Source: Phocaeicola_A sp036804505 (GTDB lineage Bacteria; Bacteroidota; Bacteroidia; Bacteroidales; Bacteroidaceae). From it: a stretch of DNA of 64,000 bases. Numbering within the stretch: the first letter of the stretch is position 1; each line of letters opens with the position of its first letter. Where the stretch lies: NCBI GenBank assembly GCA_036804505.1, contig DAIRSI010000008.1, positions 1 to 64,000 of the forward strand, given 5' to 3'. Positions 53,524-62,971 of this stretch are shown piece after piece. Position numbers and translations under genes: made by a program. Under the pieces are notes generated by a model, which was not told where the DNA came from, did no database searches, and was given only the letters and a program-made list of their open reading frames with translations.

Positions 53524-53748
53524 GGATATAAACCATACATTTATGTAAAAAATTTTCCAAAGCATCTCATAATACAAGGTGGTAACTAATCATTTTGTTT
53601 TTAATATGTTATTCAATTTAAAATTAGTTAACCGCATAGCGGATAATTGTTCGCTATATCTTAGAAGATTATATAGTTATAGAAGATATACTGCGAGAAT
53701 TTGTTATTTCTTTGGCAGAAATATACGTGAAATCAGAATGATTTTGTG

Positions 53749-53756
53749 TAAGTTTG
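53749..53756 (+). promoter_or_regulatory. -7 promoter box (TAAGTTTG) of pepD
   Basis: A TAnnTTTG match about 48 bases upstream of the first in-frame ATG (53804) of the aminoacyl-histidine dipeptidase gene. Confidence 0.5.
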
Positions 53757-53815
53757 CACCGATGATCAGAAGATTATGAGAAGACTGATTAATAAATGAA
53801 ATAATGGTTGCAATA

Positions 53816-55273
53816 ATGAAAAACATTGAAGTTCCCTCATCTGATGAGGTGTTTGCTGTTTTCAAAAGGTTAAACCATGTTCCCCGCCCGTCCTGGCACG
53901 AGGAAAAGGTAGCCGATTTTCTTTGCGAGTTTGCCCGGCAGTTGCATTTGGAGTATAAACGCAACAAACAGAACTGTGTAGTGATAAAAAAACCTGCTAC
54001 GAAAGGATACGAGAGGGCTGTACCCATTGTCATCCTGAATCATTGCGATATGGTTTGCGTGGCCGAGAAAGGAAAGATATTCGATCCTCTGAATGATGTT
54101 ATTGAATCCTACGAAGACAACGGCTGGCTGAAAGCCCGAGGCACATCACTGGGCGCAGATAACGGCATGGGGCTTTCCATGGCATTGGCTGTTCTGCAGG
54201 ATGACAGTATTGTGCATGGCCCCATAGAAGTGATTGCTACAACCAATGAGGAAGATGGTATGACAGGGGCGGCCAATCTTGCTTCGGATTTCATTGCGGG
54301 ACGAAAGATAATCAACCTTGATTCCGAGGATTACGATACCATCACGGTGGGTTCAGCAGGTGCATATTTGCAGTTCTCAAAGATTCCTTACAAGAAAGTG
54401 AAAGCTCCAGACGGCTTTGCTTTTTATAAGTTGAACATAAAAGGTGGCCTTGGTGGTCATTCCGGCGTGGATATTAACAAAGGGAGAGCCAATGCCAACA
54501 AGCTCATTTGCGGAATGCTGCATAGATTGAATGGGAAATACGGTCTCATATTGGCTGAAATCAATGGTGGGGAGGCAAATAATTCGATAGCAGCCAATGC
54601 AGAGGCGGTGGTAGGAGTGCCCCTGAAGGACAAAGATTCTTTCGAAAAGAATGTCAAAGTTTGCTTCGTTGCCTTGAAAGCTCCGTATTCAAATACGGAA
54701 GTTTCTTTGGCTTGTGAATTGGAATCGATCTCGAACGTTGAGCAAGTCATGGAGAAGAAGTCCACTGACGCTTTGCTGGAGGCTGTTGATGCTTTGCCTT
54801 ATGGTGCCTTGAAGATGAGTGAATCTTTGGCTGGAACAGTGGAGACTTCCAACAGTACAGGCATGATAAAGACAGAAGAACGGACAGTTTTTGTATCTAA
54901 CTATAGTCGCAGTTTCCTGGATGACGAGGTGTTGAGGCTGGGAAAGTCCATCAGGAATATACTGGACAAGGCAGGAGCAGAAACGGAGGAAATCATGTCG
55001 GCACCGGCATGGCAATCGGATTTGTCTTCGGATTTCATCAAGACGGCTGAAGATACCTTTGAGGATGTTTTGGGGTTTCGGCCTCGCAAGGTAGCCATGC
55101 ACTTTGCTTTGGAGTGTGGCTATTTCGTACAGAAGTATCCCGGAATAGAAATCGTTTCCATCGGCCCTAAAATCATAGAGCCTCATTCCGTAACGGAGAG
55201 AGTCAGCATCAGCACTATCAATGATATCTGGAAGGTGTTCATCAATTTGCTGTATCGCATGGCACAGGGATAG
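53816..55273 (+). CDS. pepD: Aminoacyl-histidine dipeptidase (PepD)
   Basis: 485 residues, family length. It is a cytoplasmic M20 zinc metallopeptidase that cleaves Xaa-His dipeptides. The metal-site motifs are visible in order: NHCDMV, LGADNGMG, ATTNEEDGMTGA, INLDSED and EPHS near the C-terminus, with GGLGGHSGVDIN in the lid domain. An alternative ATG at 53804 (MVAI before MKNIEV) is in frame. It is followed by a strong bidirectional terminator shared with typA. Confidence 0.92.
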   Translation: MKNIEVPSSDEVFAVFKRLNHVPRPSWHEEKVADFLCEFARQLHLEYKRNKQNCVVIKKPATKGYERAVPIVILNHCDMVCVAEKGKIFDPLNDVIESYEDNGWLKARGTSLGADNGMGLSMALAVLQDDSIVHGPIEVIATTNEEDGMTGAANLASDFIAGRKIINLDSEDYDTITVGSAGAYLQFSKIPYKKVKAPDGFAFYKLNIKGGLGGHSGVDINKGRANANKLICGMLHRLNGKYGLILAEINGGEANNSIAANAEAVVGVPLKDKDSFEKNVKVCFVALKAPYSNTEVSLACELESISNVEQVMEKKSTDALLEAVDALPYGALKMSESLAGTVETSNSTGMIKTEERTVFVSNYSRSFLDDEVLRLGKSIRNILDKAGAETEEIMSAPAWQSDLSSDFIKTAEDTFEDVLGFRPRKVAMHFALECGYFVQKYPGIEIVSIGPKIIEPHSVTERVSISTINDIWKVFINLLYRMAQG

Positions 55274-55291
55274 AGAAAAGAAAGCAAAAAA

Positions 55292-55320
55292 GGCGGTCTG
55301 AATGAAAGACTGCCTTTTTT
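55292..55320. terminator. Bidirectional intrinsic terminator, pepD/typA
   Basis: Stem GGCGGTCT (55292-55299) / AGACTGCC (55307-55314) with an A-run before and a T-run after, between two convergent stop codons. Confidence 0.85.
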
Positions 55321-55331
55321 CTATTTATATA

Positions 55332-57134
55332 TTACGCTTTATTTGCACGTTTGCGCTCCAATTCATCCAGAATGATTTTGCGCATTCTCATGCTCTTTGG
55401 AGTAACTTCCACATATTCGTCTTCCTTGATATATTCCAAGGCTTCTTCCAGTGAGAAAATTACGGGAGGAATAATCTTGGCTTTTTCATCGGAACCGGAA
55501 GCACGCATGTTGGTAAGTTTCTTGCTCTTGGTTACGTTGATGACCAAATCATTGTCATGAACATGTTCGCCCACTACCTGTCCTGCATAGACTTCGTCCT
55601 GAGGATAGATGAAGAAACGACCGCGGTCCTGCAATTTGTCGATGGCATAAGCAAAAGCCGTTCCGCCCTCCATGGCAATCATGGAACCGTTGGTGCGGCG
55701 GATGATTTCACCTTTGTAGGGTTGATATTCCTTGTAGCGGTGAGCCATGATGGCTTCTCCAGCCGAGGCGGTCAATACGTTGGTACGGAGTCCGATGATA
55801 CCTCTTGAAGGGATCTCGAATTCGATGTTCACACGGTCGCCTTGCGTATCCATGGAAACCATTTCACCTTTTCGGCGGGTCACCATATCAATCATCTTGC
55901 TGGCATAATCTTCCGGAACGTTGATAGTCAGCTCTTCAACCGGTTCGCATTTCTCTCCGTTGATAGTCTTGATAATTACCTGAGGCTGTCCTACCTGTAA
56001 TTCATACCCTTCACGACGCATGGTTTCTATAAGAATGGATAGGTGGAGTACGCCACGTCCTGAAACGATCCATTTGCTATCGGAATCTTCCACTTTCTTT
56101 ACTCGAAGGGCAAGATTCTTGTCAAGTTCCTTTTGCAAACGATCATTGATGTGACGGGATGTAACGAATTTGCCTTCTTTTCCGTAGAACGGTGAATCGT
56201 TGATGGTGAACAGCATACTCATGGTAGGCTCGTCAATAGCGATTGGAGGTAGTGGCTCCGGATTATCGAAGTCGCAAACCGTATCACCGATTTCAAATCC
56301 GTCGATACCAATGATGGCACAGATGTCACCGGATGATACAGAAGAAACTTTCTTTCTGCCCAGGCCTTCGAAAGTATGTAGTTCTTTGATTTTTGATTTT
56401 ACTTGAGAACCGTCACGCTTGAAAAGTGTGATGTTCATTCCCTCCGTCAAGGTGCCGCGATGAACTCTGCCCACGGCTATACGTCCGGTATAGGAAGAAT
56501 AGTCCAGTGAGGTAATCAGCATCTGCGGTGTACCTTCCAACTGTTTTGGTGCAGGGATGTATTTGATGATGGCATCCAGCAGAGGATTAATGTTATCTGT
56601 AGGATGTTCCCAGCTTTCGGCCATCCAGTTGTTCTTGGCTGAACCATAGAGCACAGGGAAGTCCAGCTGGTCTTCTGTGGCATTCAAGCTGAACATCAAA
56701 TCGAATACCATTTCGTAAACTTCTTCAGGGCGGCAATTGGGTTTGTCGACTTTGTTGACGACAACCACAGGCTTTAATCCTATCTGTAAAGCCTTCTGAA
56801 GTACGAATCGGGTTTGAGGCATAGGGCCTTCGAAAGCATCGACCAAAAGAATACAACCATCAGCCATATTCAGCACACGTTCCACTTCACCGCCGAAATC
56901 GGAGTGGCCCGGAGTATCAATAATATTGATTTTTGTATCCTTATAATTAATGGAGACGTTTTTTGAAAGAATCGTTATTCCTCGTTCGCGTTCCAAGTCA
57001 TTGTTATCCAATACCAACTCACCATTTGTCTGGTCATTACGAAACAGATGACCTGCAAGCATCATCTTATCAACCAAGGTAGTTTTCCCGTGGTCGACGT
57101 GTGCAATAATTGCGATGTTCCTTATATTTTGCAT
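55332..57134 (-). CDS. typA: Translational GTPase TypA/BipA
   Basis: 600 residues from the ATG at 57134 (MQNIRNIAIIAHVDHGKTT). G1 AHVDHGKTT, G3 DTPGHSDFGGEVERVL and G4 NKVDKP are present, followed by the EF-G-like domains III and V and the BipA-specific C-terminus. It is a ribosome-associated GTPase needed under stress and cold. A -7 box at 57156-57163 lies between this ATG and the longer start at 57158. Divergent from rpsO. Confidence 0.96.
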   Translation of the reverse strand: MQNIRNIAIIAHVDHGKTTLVDKMMLAGHLFRNDQTNGELVLDNNDLERERGITILSKNVSINYKDTKINIIDTPGHSDFGGEVERVLNMADGCILLVDAFEGPMPQTRFVLQKALQIGLKPVVVVNKVDKPNCRPEEVYEMVFDLMFSLNATEDQLDFPVLYGSAKNNWMAESWEHPTDNINPLLDAIIKYIPAPKQLEGTPQMLITSLDYSSYTGRIAVGRVHRGTLTEGMNITLFKRDGSQVKSKIKELHTFEGLGRKKVSSVSSGDICAIIGIDGFEIGDTVCDFDNPEPLPPIAIDEPTMSMLFTINDSPFYGKEGKFVTSRHINDRLQKELDKNLALRVKKVEDSDSKWIVSGRGVLHLSILIETMRREGYELQVGQPQVIIKTINGEKCEPVEELTINVPEDYASKMIDMVTRRKGEMVSMDTQGDRVNIEFEIPSRGIIGLRTNVLTASAGEAIMAHRYKEYQPYKGEIIRRTNGSMIAMEGGTAFAYAIDKLQDRGRFFIYPQDEVYAGQVVGEHVHDNDLVINVTKSKKLTNMRASGSDEKAKIIPPVIFSLEEALEYIKEDEYVEVTPKSMRMRKIILDELERKRANKA

Positions 57135-57155
57135 ACTATACCTATAATTTGGCTG

Positions 57156-57163
57156 CAAAGATA
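57156..57163 (-). promoter_or_regulatory. -7 promoter box (TATCTTTG) of typA
   Basis: A TAnnTTTG match on the minus strand 22 bases upstream of the ATG at 57134. Confidence 0.55.
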
Positions 57164-57184
57164 CGATTATTTATTGGAAAAACA

Positions 57185-57214
57185 TTGTGTATTAAAAAAT
57201 ATGTTGTAACTTTG
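57185..57214 (+). promoter_or_regulatory. Promoter of rpsO
   Basis: TTG at 57185-57187, a 19-base spacer and TAACTTTG at 57207-57214: a textbook Bacteroidetes promoter, 43 bases before the rpsO ATG. Confidence 0.75.
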
Positions 57215-57257
57215 CAGCCGCTAATGAAAATTTAAATAAAGATTTAATTTAAGAATT

Positions 57258-57527
57258 ATGTATTTAGATGCAGCAAAAAAACAAGAAATCTTTGGACAGT
57301 ACGGAAAGTCTAACACTGATACCGGTTCTTCTGAATCGCAGATAGCTTTGTTCTCATACCGTATTTCCCGTTTGACGGAACATCTGAAAGAGAACCGTAA
57401 AGATTATAGTACCGCTAGAGCTTTGACACGCCTCGTTGGAAAACGTCGTGCGTTGCTTAACTATTTGATGGACCGTGATATCGAAAGATATCGTGCCATT
57501 GTTAAGGCTCTTGGCTTGCGTAAGTAA
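57258..57527 (+). CDS. rpsO: 30S ribosomal protein S15
   Basis: 89 residues, exactly the family length. TGSSESQIALFSYRI, then SRLTEHLKENRKDYSTARAL and GKRRALLNYL, are the S15 helices that bind 16S rRNA. A single-gene unit with its own promoter and terminator. In this group S15 may feed back on its own mRNA leader (57215-57257), but no clear pseudoknot is visible. Confidence 0.98.
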   Translation: MYLDAAKKQEIFGQYGKSNTDTGSSESQIALFSYRISRLTEHLKENRKDYSTARALTRLVGKRRALLNYLMDRDIERYRAIVKALGLRK

Positions 57528-57553
57528 TCACGCAGCCCGCAATGAATTAAAAA

Positions 57554-57586
57554 ACCGTGCTTCCACAAGGAAGTGCGGTTTTTTTT
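57554..57586 (+). terminator. Intrinsic terminator of rpsO
   Basis: Stem ACCGTGCTTCC (57554-57564) / GGAAGTGCGGT (57569-57579), with two G-U pairs, loop ACAA and a run of eight T. Confidence 0.85.
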
Positions 57587-57587
57587 A

Positions 57588-57595
57588 TATCTTTG
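57588..57595 (+). promoter_or_regulatory. -7 promoter box (TATCTTTG) of mtnN-luxS
   Basis: A TAnnTTTG match immediately after the rpsO terminator, 22 bases before the mtnN ATG at 57618. Confidence 0.55.
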
Positions 57596-57617
57596 CACAC
57601 ATTATAATAAGGTGAAA

Positions 57618-58313
57618 ATGAAGATAGGAATTATTAATGCCATGACGAAGGAACACCAACAGGTGGTTTCGTTGTTGCACGACAAGAAGGAAATAAAGAA
57701 GGACCGTTTTTCGTTCATCGAAGGAACACTATGCGGCAATACAATTATATTGATGCAGAGCGGTATCGGAAAAGTGAATGCGGCAGTTGGAACCGTGGAG
57801 CTTATACGGAACTTTTCTCCCGATTGCATTGTCAATACGGGTGTTGCCGGAGGCATCGATGAAAGCTTGAATGTGATGGATGTCGTAGTCGGGAAACAGG
57901 TGGTTTATCATGATGTAGATTGTGGTCCGGAAAGCGAACTTGGACAAGTTCAGGGTCTGCCGTTGTATTATGACGCCGACAAGAAATTGTTCGACCGGGC
58001 AGTAGCATTGAAATGTGCTGCAACCATTCGGGGCGGGCTGATATGCAGCGGTGATCAGTTCATTACGGATAAATCTCAGCTTCAGACCATCAAACGGAGA
58101 TACCCGGAAGGACTTGCCGTCGATATGGAATCGGGAGCCATTGCACAGGTGTGTTATCTGTACGGAGTGCCGTTTCTGAGTTTCCGCATCATCAGTGATA
58201 CTCCCGGAGCTGACAATCATTTCGGACAGTATCTTAATTTCTGGGATACCATGGCCGAGAAGTCTTTCGGAGTGACGGAAGCTTTGCTTACTTCACTGCC
58301 TGAACAATTATAA
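57618..58313 (+). CDS. mtnN: 5'-methylthioadenosine/S-adenosylhomocysteine nucleosidase
   Basis: 231 residues from the ATG at 57618 (MKIGIINAMTKEHQQV); the longer frame from 57573 would start inside the rpsO terminator. TGVAGGID and the active-site region VDMESGAIAQVCYLYGVPFL are conserved. It removes adenine from SAH and MTA; the S-ribosylhomocysteine made from SAH is the substrate of LuxS, encoded 20 bases downstream. The two genes therefore encode consecutive steps of the activated methyl cycle. Confidence 0.95.
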   Translation: MKIGIINAMTKEHQQVVSLLHDKKEIKKDRFSFIEGTLCGNTIILMQSGIGKVNAAVGTVELIRNFSPDCIVNTGVAGGIDESLNVMDVVVGKQVVYHDVDCGPESELGQVQGLPLYYDADKKLFDRAVALKCAATIRGGLICSGDQFITDKSQLQTIKRRYPEGLAVDMESGAIAQVCYLYGVPFLSFRIISDTPGADNHFGQYLNFWDTMAEKSFGVTEALLTSLPEQL

Positions 58314-58333
58314 ATAAGTAAATTACTAAAGAT

Positions 58334-58819
58334 ATGGAGAAAATACCAAGTTTTACAATTGATCATATTCGTTTGCTTCGGGGCATTTATGTTTCCCGTA
58401 AGGACGAAGTGGGTAATGAAATCGTAACGACTTTTGATATCCGAATGAAGGAACCTAATCGCGAACCGGCATTGGGACAAGGGGCTTTGCACACCATTGA
58501 GCATTTGGCTGCTACCTATTTGCGTAACAACCCGCAGTGGAAGGACAAAATTATATATTGGGGCCCGATGGGTTGTCTCACCGGCAATTATCTGTTGATG
58601 AAGGGCGACCTTGAATCGAAAGACATTGTGGAACTGATGAAGGAGACTTTCCGCTTTGTGGCCGAATATGAAGGGGAAGTTCCCGGCGCCGCTCCTCAGG
58701 ATTGCGGGAATTATTTGCTGCATGATCTTCCCATGGCAAAATGGGAGTCGGCAAAGTATCTGCATGAAGTGTTGGAATGTATGACGGAAGCAAATCTGGT
58801 TTATCCGAATAAAGAATGA
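58334..58819 (+). CDS. luxS: S-ribosylhomocysteine lyase (autoinducer-2 synthase)
   Basis: 161 residues. The zinc site HTIEHL (55-60 region) and the catalytic Cys of WGPMGCLTGNYLL are present, with the second metal segment near CGNYLLHDLPMAKWE. It cleaves S-ribosylhomocysteine to homocysteine and the AI-2 precursor DPD. It follows mtnN and its stop overlaps the ATG of the next gene, so it is the middle cistron of the unit. Confidence 0.95.
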   Translation: MEKIPSFTIDHIRLLRGIYVSRKDEVGNEIVTTFDIRMKEPNREPALGQGALHTIEHLAATYLRNNPQWKDKIIYWGPMGCLTGNYLLMKGDLESKDIVELMKETFRFVAEYEGEVPGAAPQDCGNYLLHDLPMAKWESAKYLHEVLECMTEANLVYPNKE

Positions 58820-61329
58820 TTATGAAAAATCTGAAGTCAATTTTGCCGGATGTGATTGCCGTGGTCTTTTTCGCCGTGCTGTCATATCTGTATTTCTTTC
58901 CTGCCGATTCGGAGGGAAGGATTCTGGCACAGCATGATTCCATTGCCGGAATCGGTGCGGGACAGGAAGCCAAAGAATATCAAGAGAAAACGGGTAATGT
59001 AACCCGATGGACAAATGCTTTGTTTGGCGGTATGCCCACTTACCAGATGGCACCGAGTTATAACTCTACGGATACATTGAAAACAGCAGAGAATATCTAT
59101 CACTTGTACTTGCCGAGTTATGTTTATTTGGTTTTCATCATGCTTTTGGGCTTTTATATTTTGCTGCGTGCTTTCAACTTCAAGGTGTGGATGTCGGCCT
59201 TGGGAGCAGTCATCTGGGCATTTTCTTCCTATTTCTTTATCCTTATTGCTGCAGGACATATCTGGAAGTTCGTCACCTTGGCGTATATTCCGCCGACGAT
59301 TGCCGGTATGGTGCTTGCCTATAAGGGAAAGTATCTCAAGGGGGGCTTACTGACGGCATTCTTCGTAGCGCTTCAGATCCGGTCCAACCATGTGCAGATG
59401 AGTTATTATTTTTTGTTCGTCATGCTCTTCATGGCGATTGCTTATGCCGTGGATGCTTATCGCAAGAAGGAAATGCTTCGCTTCTACAAGGCAACTGCAA
59501 CTTTGGTTCTGGCGGCCTTGGTAGGTGTTTGCATCAATCTGTCGAATCTATACCATACGTATGAGTACAGTAAAGAGACCATGCGTGGAAAGAGCGAACT
59601 GGTAAAGAAAAATGAGAATCAGGCAAATCAGACGAACAGCGGACTGGAAAGAGACTATATCACTCAGTGGAGTTACGGAATCGGCGAGACATGGTCTTTG
59701 CTTGTGCCAAATGTGAAGGGCGGAGCTTCCGTACCTCTCAGTCAGAACGATGTAGCCATGAAGAAGGCCGACATGAATTTTGTCACAGTTTACAATCAGC
59801 TGGGGCAGTATTGGGGCGACCAGCCCGGGACATCCGGTCCTGTATATGTAGGGGCATTTGTTCTGTTCCTGTTCATCCTAGGCATCTTTATAGTGAAAGG
59901 TCCGATGAAGTATGCGCTGGTAGCGGCAACCTTGTTGTCTATTGTCCTGTCCTGGGGAAAGAATTTCATGGGTTTCACGGATTTCTTCCTCGACTATATA
60001 CCGATGTATGACAAGTTCCGGGCGGTTTCGTCCATCCTTGTCATTGCAGAGTTCACCATTCCTTTGCTGGCAGTGATGGCTCTGAAAGAAATTGTGGATA
60101 ATCCGAAAGTCTTGGTTGCAAACAAGGCAGGGAGTATTGTGAGTGTGGCATTGACAGCCGGCATGGCTCTCATTTTCTATTTGGCGCCAACTTTCTTCTT
60201 CCCGAATTATATTCCGGCTTCGGAGATGTCGGCTTTACAAGGTGGTATACCGGGCGAGTATCTGGGACAGATCGTGAACAATCTGAAAGAGATGCGAATG
60301 GCTATCTTTACCGCCGATGCCGCCCGCAGCTTCATTATCATCCTCATCGGATTGGGCTTCCTGCTTGCTTATTACTACAAGCGTCTGCAGGCAAATGTAT
60401 TCGTGATTTGCATAACGGTGCTTTGCCTGGTGGATATGTGGCAGGTAAACAAACGTTATCTGAACGACGAGATGTTTGTGGATCAGGACCAGCGTGAAGT
60501 TTCTTTCCAGAAGACGGAGACTGATAAGGTTATTCTGCAGGACAAGACATTGGATTATCGTGTGCTGAACATGGCGAGCAATACTTTCAATGAAAACAAT
60601 ACATCCTACTGGCACAAGAGTGTAGGCGGATACCATGCAGCGAAACTGCGTCGTTATCAGGAAGTAATCGACGAACACATCTTCCCCGAGATGCAGACAA
60701 TCTTTAAGGAGGTGTCGGAGTCGGGCGGTGATATGGTGAAGGTGGATGGAAGCAAATTCCCCGTCATTAACATGCTGAACACCCGTTGGCTGATATTCCC
60801 GTTGAAGGACAACAGTACATTCCCGTTGCGCAATCCTTATGCGTATGGAAACGCCTGGTTTGTAAAACAGTTGAAGTACGTGGGCAATGCCAATGCCGAG
60901 ATTGATGCTTTGAACAAGGTAAATCTTCGGGATGTGGCCGTTGTCGATTCCAAGTTCAAGAGTGAGTTGGGCGAGGCATCTGCCGTGCAGGGTGATTCGT
61001 TGAACACGGTTACGCTGAAGTCTTATGAGCCGAATGCCTTGAAGTATGAAGTGAACTCTGCAAAGGGTGGTCTCGTGGTCTTCTCCGAAATATATTATCC
61101 CGGATGGCAGTCGTTCATCGATGGGAAGGAAGTTCCTCACGGGCGTGCCGATTATATTTTGCGTGCCATGAAAGTGCCGGCTGGCAAACATGTGGTTGAG
61201 TTCACTTTCAATCCTCAATCCATCAAGGTGACAGAAGCCATTGCTTATTCGGCAGTTGCACTTCTAGTGATTGTCTTTTTGGTTAGTTGCGGTTATTCCA
61301 TCGGGAAGAACCTGAAAAAGAAAAGCTAA
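58816..61329 (+). CDS. YfhO-family membrane protein
   Basis: 837 residues (or 835 from the ATG at 58822). About a dozen membrane helices fill the first ~560 residues, followed by a periplasmic or external domain with FSEIYYPGWQSFIDGKEV and a final membrane helix. YfhO proteins are GT-C-like membrane proteins linked to envelope glycosylation. The first ATG overlaps the luxS stop (ATGA), and the 3' end overlaps the convergent HhH gene by 4 bases. Confidence 0.88.
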   Translation: MIMKNLKSILPDVIAVVFFAVLSYLYFFPADSEGRILAQHDSIAGIGAGQEAKEYQEKTGNVTRWTNALFGGMPTYQMAPSYNSTDTLKTAENIYHLYLPSYVYLVFIMLLGFYILLRAFNFKVWMSALGAVIWAFSSYFFILIAAGHIWKFVTLAYIPPTIAGMVLAYKGKYLKGGLLTAFFVALQIRSNHVQMSYYFLFVMLFMAIAYAVDAYRKKEMLRFYKATATLVLAALVGVCINLSNLYHTYEYSKETMRGKSELVKKNENQANQTNSGLERDYITQWSYGIGETWSLLVPNVKGGASVPLSQNDVAMKKADMNFVTVYNQLGQYWGDQPGTSGPVYVGAFVLFLFILGIFIVKGPMKYALVAATLLSIVLSWGKNFMGFTDFFLDYIPMYDKFRAVSSILVIAEFTIPLLAVMALKEIVDNPKVLVANKAGSIVSVALTAGMALIFYLAPTFFFPNYIPASEMSALQGGIPGEYLGQIVNNLKEMRMAIFTADAARSFIIILIGLGFLLAYYYKRLQANVFVICITVLCLVDMWQVNKRYLNDEMFVDQDQREVSFQKTETDKVILQDKTLDYRVLNMASNTFNENNTSYWHKSVGGYHAAKLRRYQEVIDEHIFPEMQTIFKEVSESGGDMVKVDGSKFPVINMLNTRWLIFPLKDNSTFPLRNPYAYGNAWFVKQLKYVGNANAEIDALNKVNLRDVAVVDSKFKSELGEASAVQGDSLNTVTLKSYEPNALKYEVNSAKGGLVVFSEIYYPGWQSFIDGKEVPHGRADYILRAMKVPAGKHVVEFTFNPQSIKVTEAIAYSAVALLVIVFLVSCGYSIGKNLKKKS

Positions 61330-62237
61330 TCGAAATCTATATAAGGAGACAAACGTTCCAAGTCTTTCCGGGTGAACTCAGTGTAGAGCGATATATCGGA
61401 AAGACTTTTTATTTTTCCGAATCTCCTCCTGTGTTCCATGATGGCTTTTGCCTGATAGAAATTCATGTAGGGATGATTGCGCATCTGGGCAAGAGTGTAC
61501 TTGTTGATGTGAATGCGTCGGTATACGGGTGATTTGATGACAAACCATTTCGCCATGTTTGCCGGCATATATTCTATCTCGGCCAATTGTCCGGTGGAAT
61601 AGAACCCTCCGAGTTTTTCTCTGTATCCCACAATCATCTTGGCCAGACCGGAACCTATCTGCGGGATCTTCTTCAGTTCTGTGGTATCTGCAGAGTTGAG
61701 TTCTACGACGGCTCCTTCCGTGTACTTGAACGGCTTCAGAGAATCTCTTCTTGATTTATCGAAACGAAGAGTGTCGTATTTCTTCGGAAGGAATTCTTCT
61801 CCGATAAAGATGAAAGGCTGCAGCTGGCGGAACTGTTCGGGCGAGATGCCATAGATTTTCGAGAATGATTCCGGGGTACGGAACTTTCCACCCTTGGACC
61901 GGTAGCGCAAGATATTCTTGGCAATGTAGGGACGAAGGCCCATACCGACAAGCGTGGAGGAGTCAACCGTATTGGGATCGAAAGGAACCAGTCGGATGGT
62001 TTTTCCATATCTGTCCTTGAATGTTTTTGAGTATCTGCTTTTCCAGAGACTGTCGTTCTGATGGATGGTGGAGAGAAATTCATCAATGAGCTTCATGTCG
62101 GCTTGCGAAGTCTTTGTTTCCTTTTCCGGAATCAGGGAGAGAATCACAGAGGTGCCGATTCCGGCAACCAGTATCAGGGACAGAAGAAGGCAAGGTCTGG
62201 CCTGGTCCGGCGGTATGCGGAAGAAATTCTTTCGCAT
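61326..62237 (-). CDS. Helix-hairpin-helix (ComEA-like) membrane-anchored protein
   Basis: 303 residues. One N-terminal membrane helix (LLLSLILVAGIGTSVILSLI) precedes a periplasmic part with several HhH units: PFDPNTVDSSTLVGMGL, then AKNILRYRSKGGKF, and VELNSADTTELKKIPQIGSG, then LAKMIVGYREKLGGF. ComEA-like proteins bind DNA in the periplasm during uptake; in Bacteroidales the role is unproven. It lies 5 bases after the glycosyltransferase gene and may be co-transcribed with it. Confidence 0.85.
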   Translation of the reverse strand: MRKNFFRIPPDQARPCLLLSLILVAGIGTSVILSLIPEKETKTSQADMKLIDEFLSTIHQNDSLWKSRYSKTFKDRYGKTIRLVPFDPNTVDSSTLVGMGLRPYIAKNILRYRSKGGKFRTPESFSKIYGISPEQFRQLQPFIFIGEEFLPKKYDTLRFDKSRRDSLKPFKYTEGAVVELNSADTTELKKIPQIGSGLAKMIVGYREKLGGFYSTGQLAEIEYMPANMAKWFVIKSPVYRRIHINKYTLAQMRNHPYMNFYQAKAIMEHRRRFGKIKSLSDISLYTEFTRKDLERLSPYIDFD

Positions 62238-62242
62238 GGAAT

Positions 62243-62971
62243 CTAGAGATTGCGGAAAATGAAGCCTATGTGGCGGATAATGGTACTTGGCAAGCCGTAG
62301 TATTTGCTCATGATATGGAAACGCTCTTTCAGGGACTTCTTGTGATTTCGGGTGGTAAGACCTTCATTCAGATAGTCGGTAAGCACCGTATGGGTGTTAT
62401 AGAACGTTTCGGCTTTCTTCATCATGCGGATACACCAGTCGAAGTCGGCGCTGAAACGGTATTGCAAGTCGTATGGCTCGGCCAAGGTCCTTTTGATGTA
62501 GAAAGACTGATGGCACACCAGCATACCACTCCTGAAACTTTTCCAGCTGAGCTGTTCCGGGGGAGACAGACGGCGCTTGTAAAGGAAGATGCCTTCATCG
62601 TTCACGATGTCGGTGTCGCCGTAGATGATGTCGGGCAGTCCGCGTTCGTTGAGACCGTCGGCAACGGATTCCAGTGTGTGGGCATTATGCAGGCGGTCGC
62701 CGGCATTGAGAAAGCAGAGGTAATCGCCTGTTGCTTCACGGATTCCTTTGTTCATGGCGTCGTAGATGCCGTGGTCCGGCTCGCTGATGACTTTGCTGAC
62801 GGAAGATGGATATTCTTTTACGATGTTCAGCGTGCCGTCCTGAGATGCACCATCGATGATGATATGCTCGATGTGGGTATAGCTTTGTGAGGCCACACTT
62901 TTCAGTGTACGCCGGATGGTTTTCTCCGCATTGAACGTTACGGTGATGATGGAAAACTTGGGATTAGGCAT
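62243..62971 (-). CDS. Glycosyltransferase family 2
   Basis: 242 residues with the GT-A opening FSIITVTFNAEKTIRRTL, HIIIDGASQDGT and the DxD-like region YLCFLNAGDRL. It resembles WcaA-type enzymes that add sugars to surface polysaccharide. Its ATG overlaps the end of the upstream glycosyltransferase gene by 8 bases, so the two belong to one operon, probably a capsule or O-antigen cluster continuing past the window. Confidence 0.92.
   Translation of the reverse strand: MPNPKFSIITVTFNAEKTIRRTLKSVASQSYTHIEHIIIDGASQDGTLNIVKEYPSSVSKVISEPDHGIYDAMNKGIREATGDYLCFLNAGDRLHNAHTLESVADGLNERGLPDIIYGDTDIVNDEGIFLYKRRLSPPEQLSWKSFRSGMLVCHQSFYIKRTLAEPYDLQYRFSADFDWCIRMMKKAETFYNTHTVLTDYLNEGLTTRNHKKSLKERFHIMSKYYGLPSTIIRHIGFIFRNL

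Noticed and set aside
60235..61218. Long open frame antisense to the YfhO gene
   Set aside because: The sense frame has clear membrane helices and family motifs; the antisense product is His/Arg-rich and without a recognisable domain.
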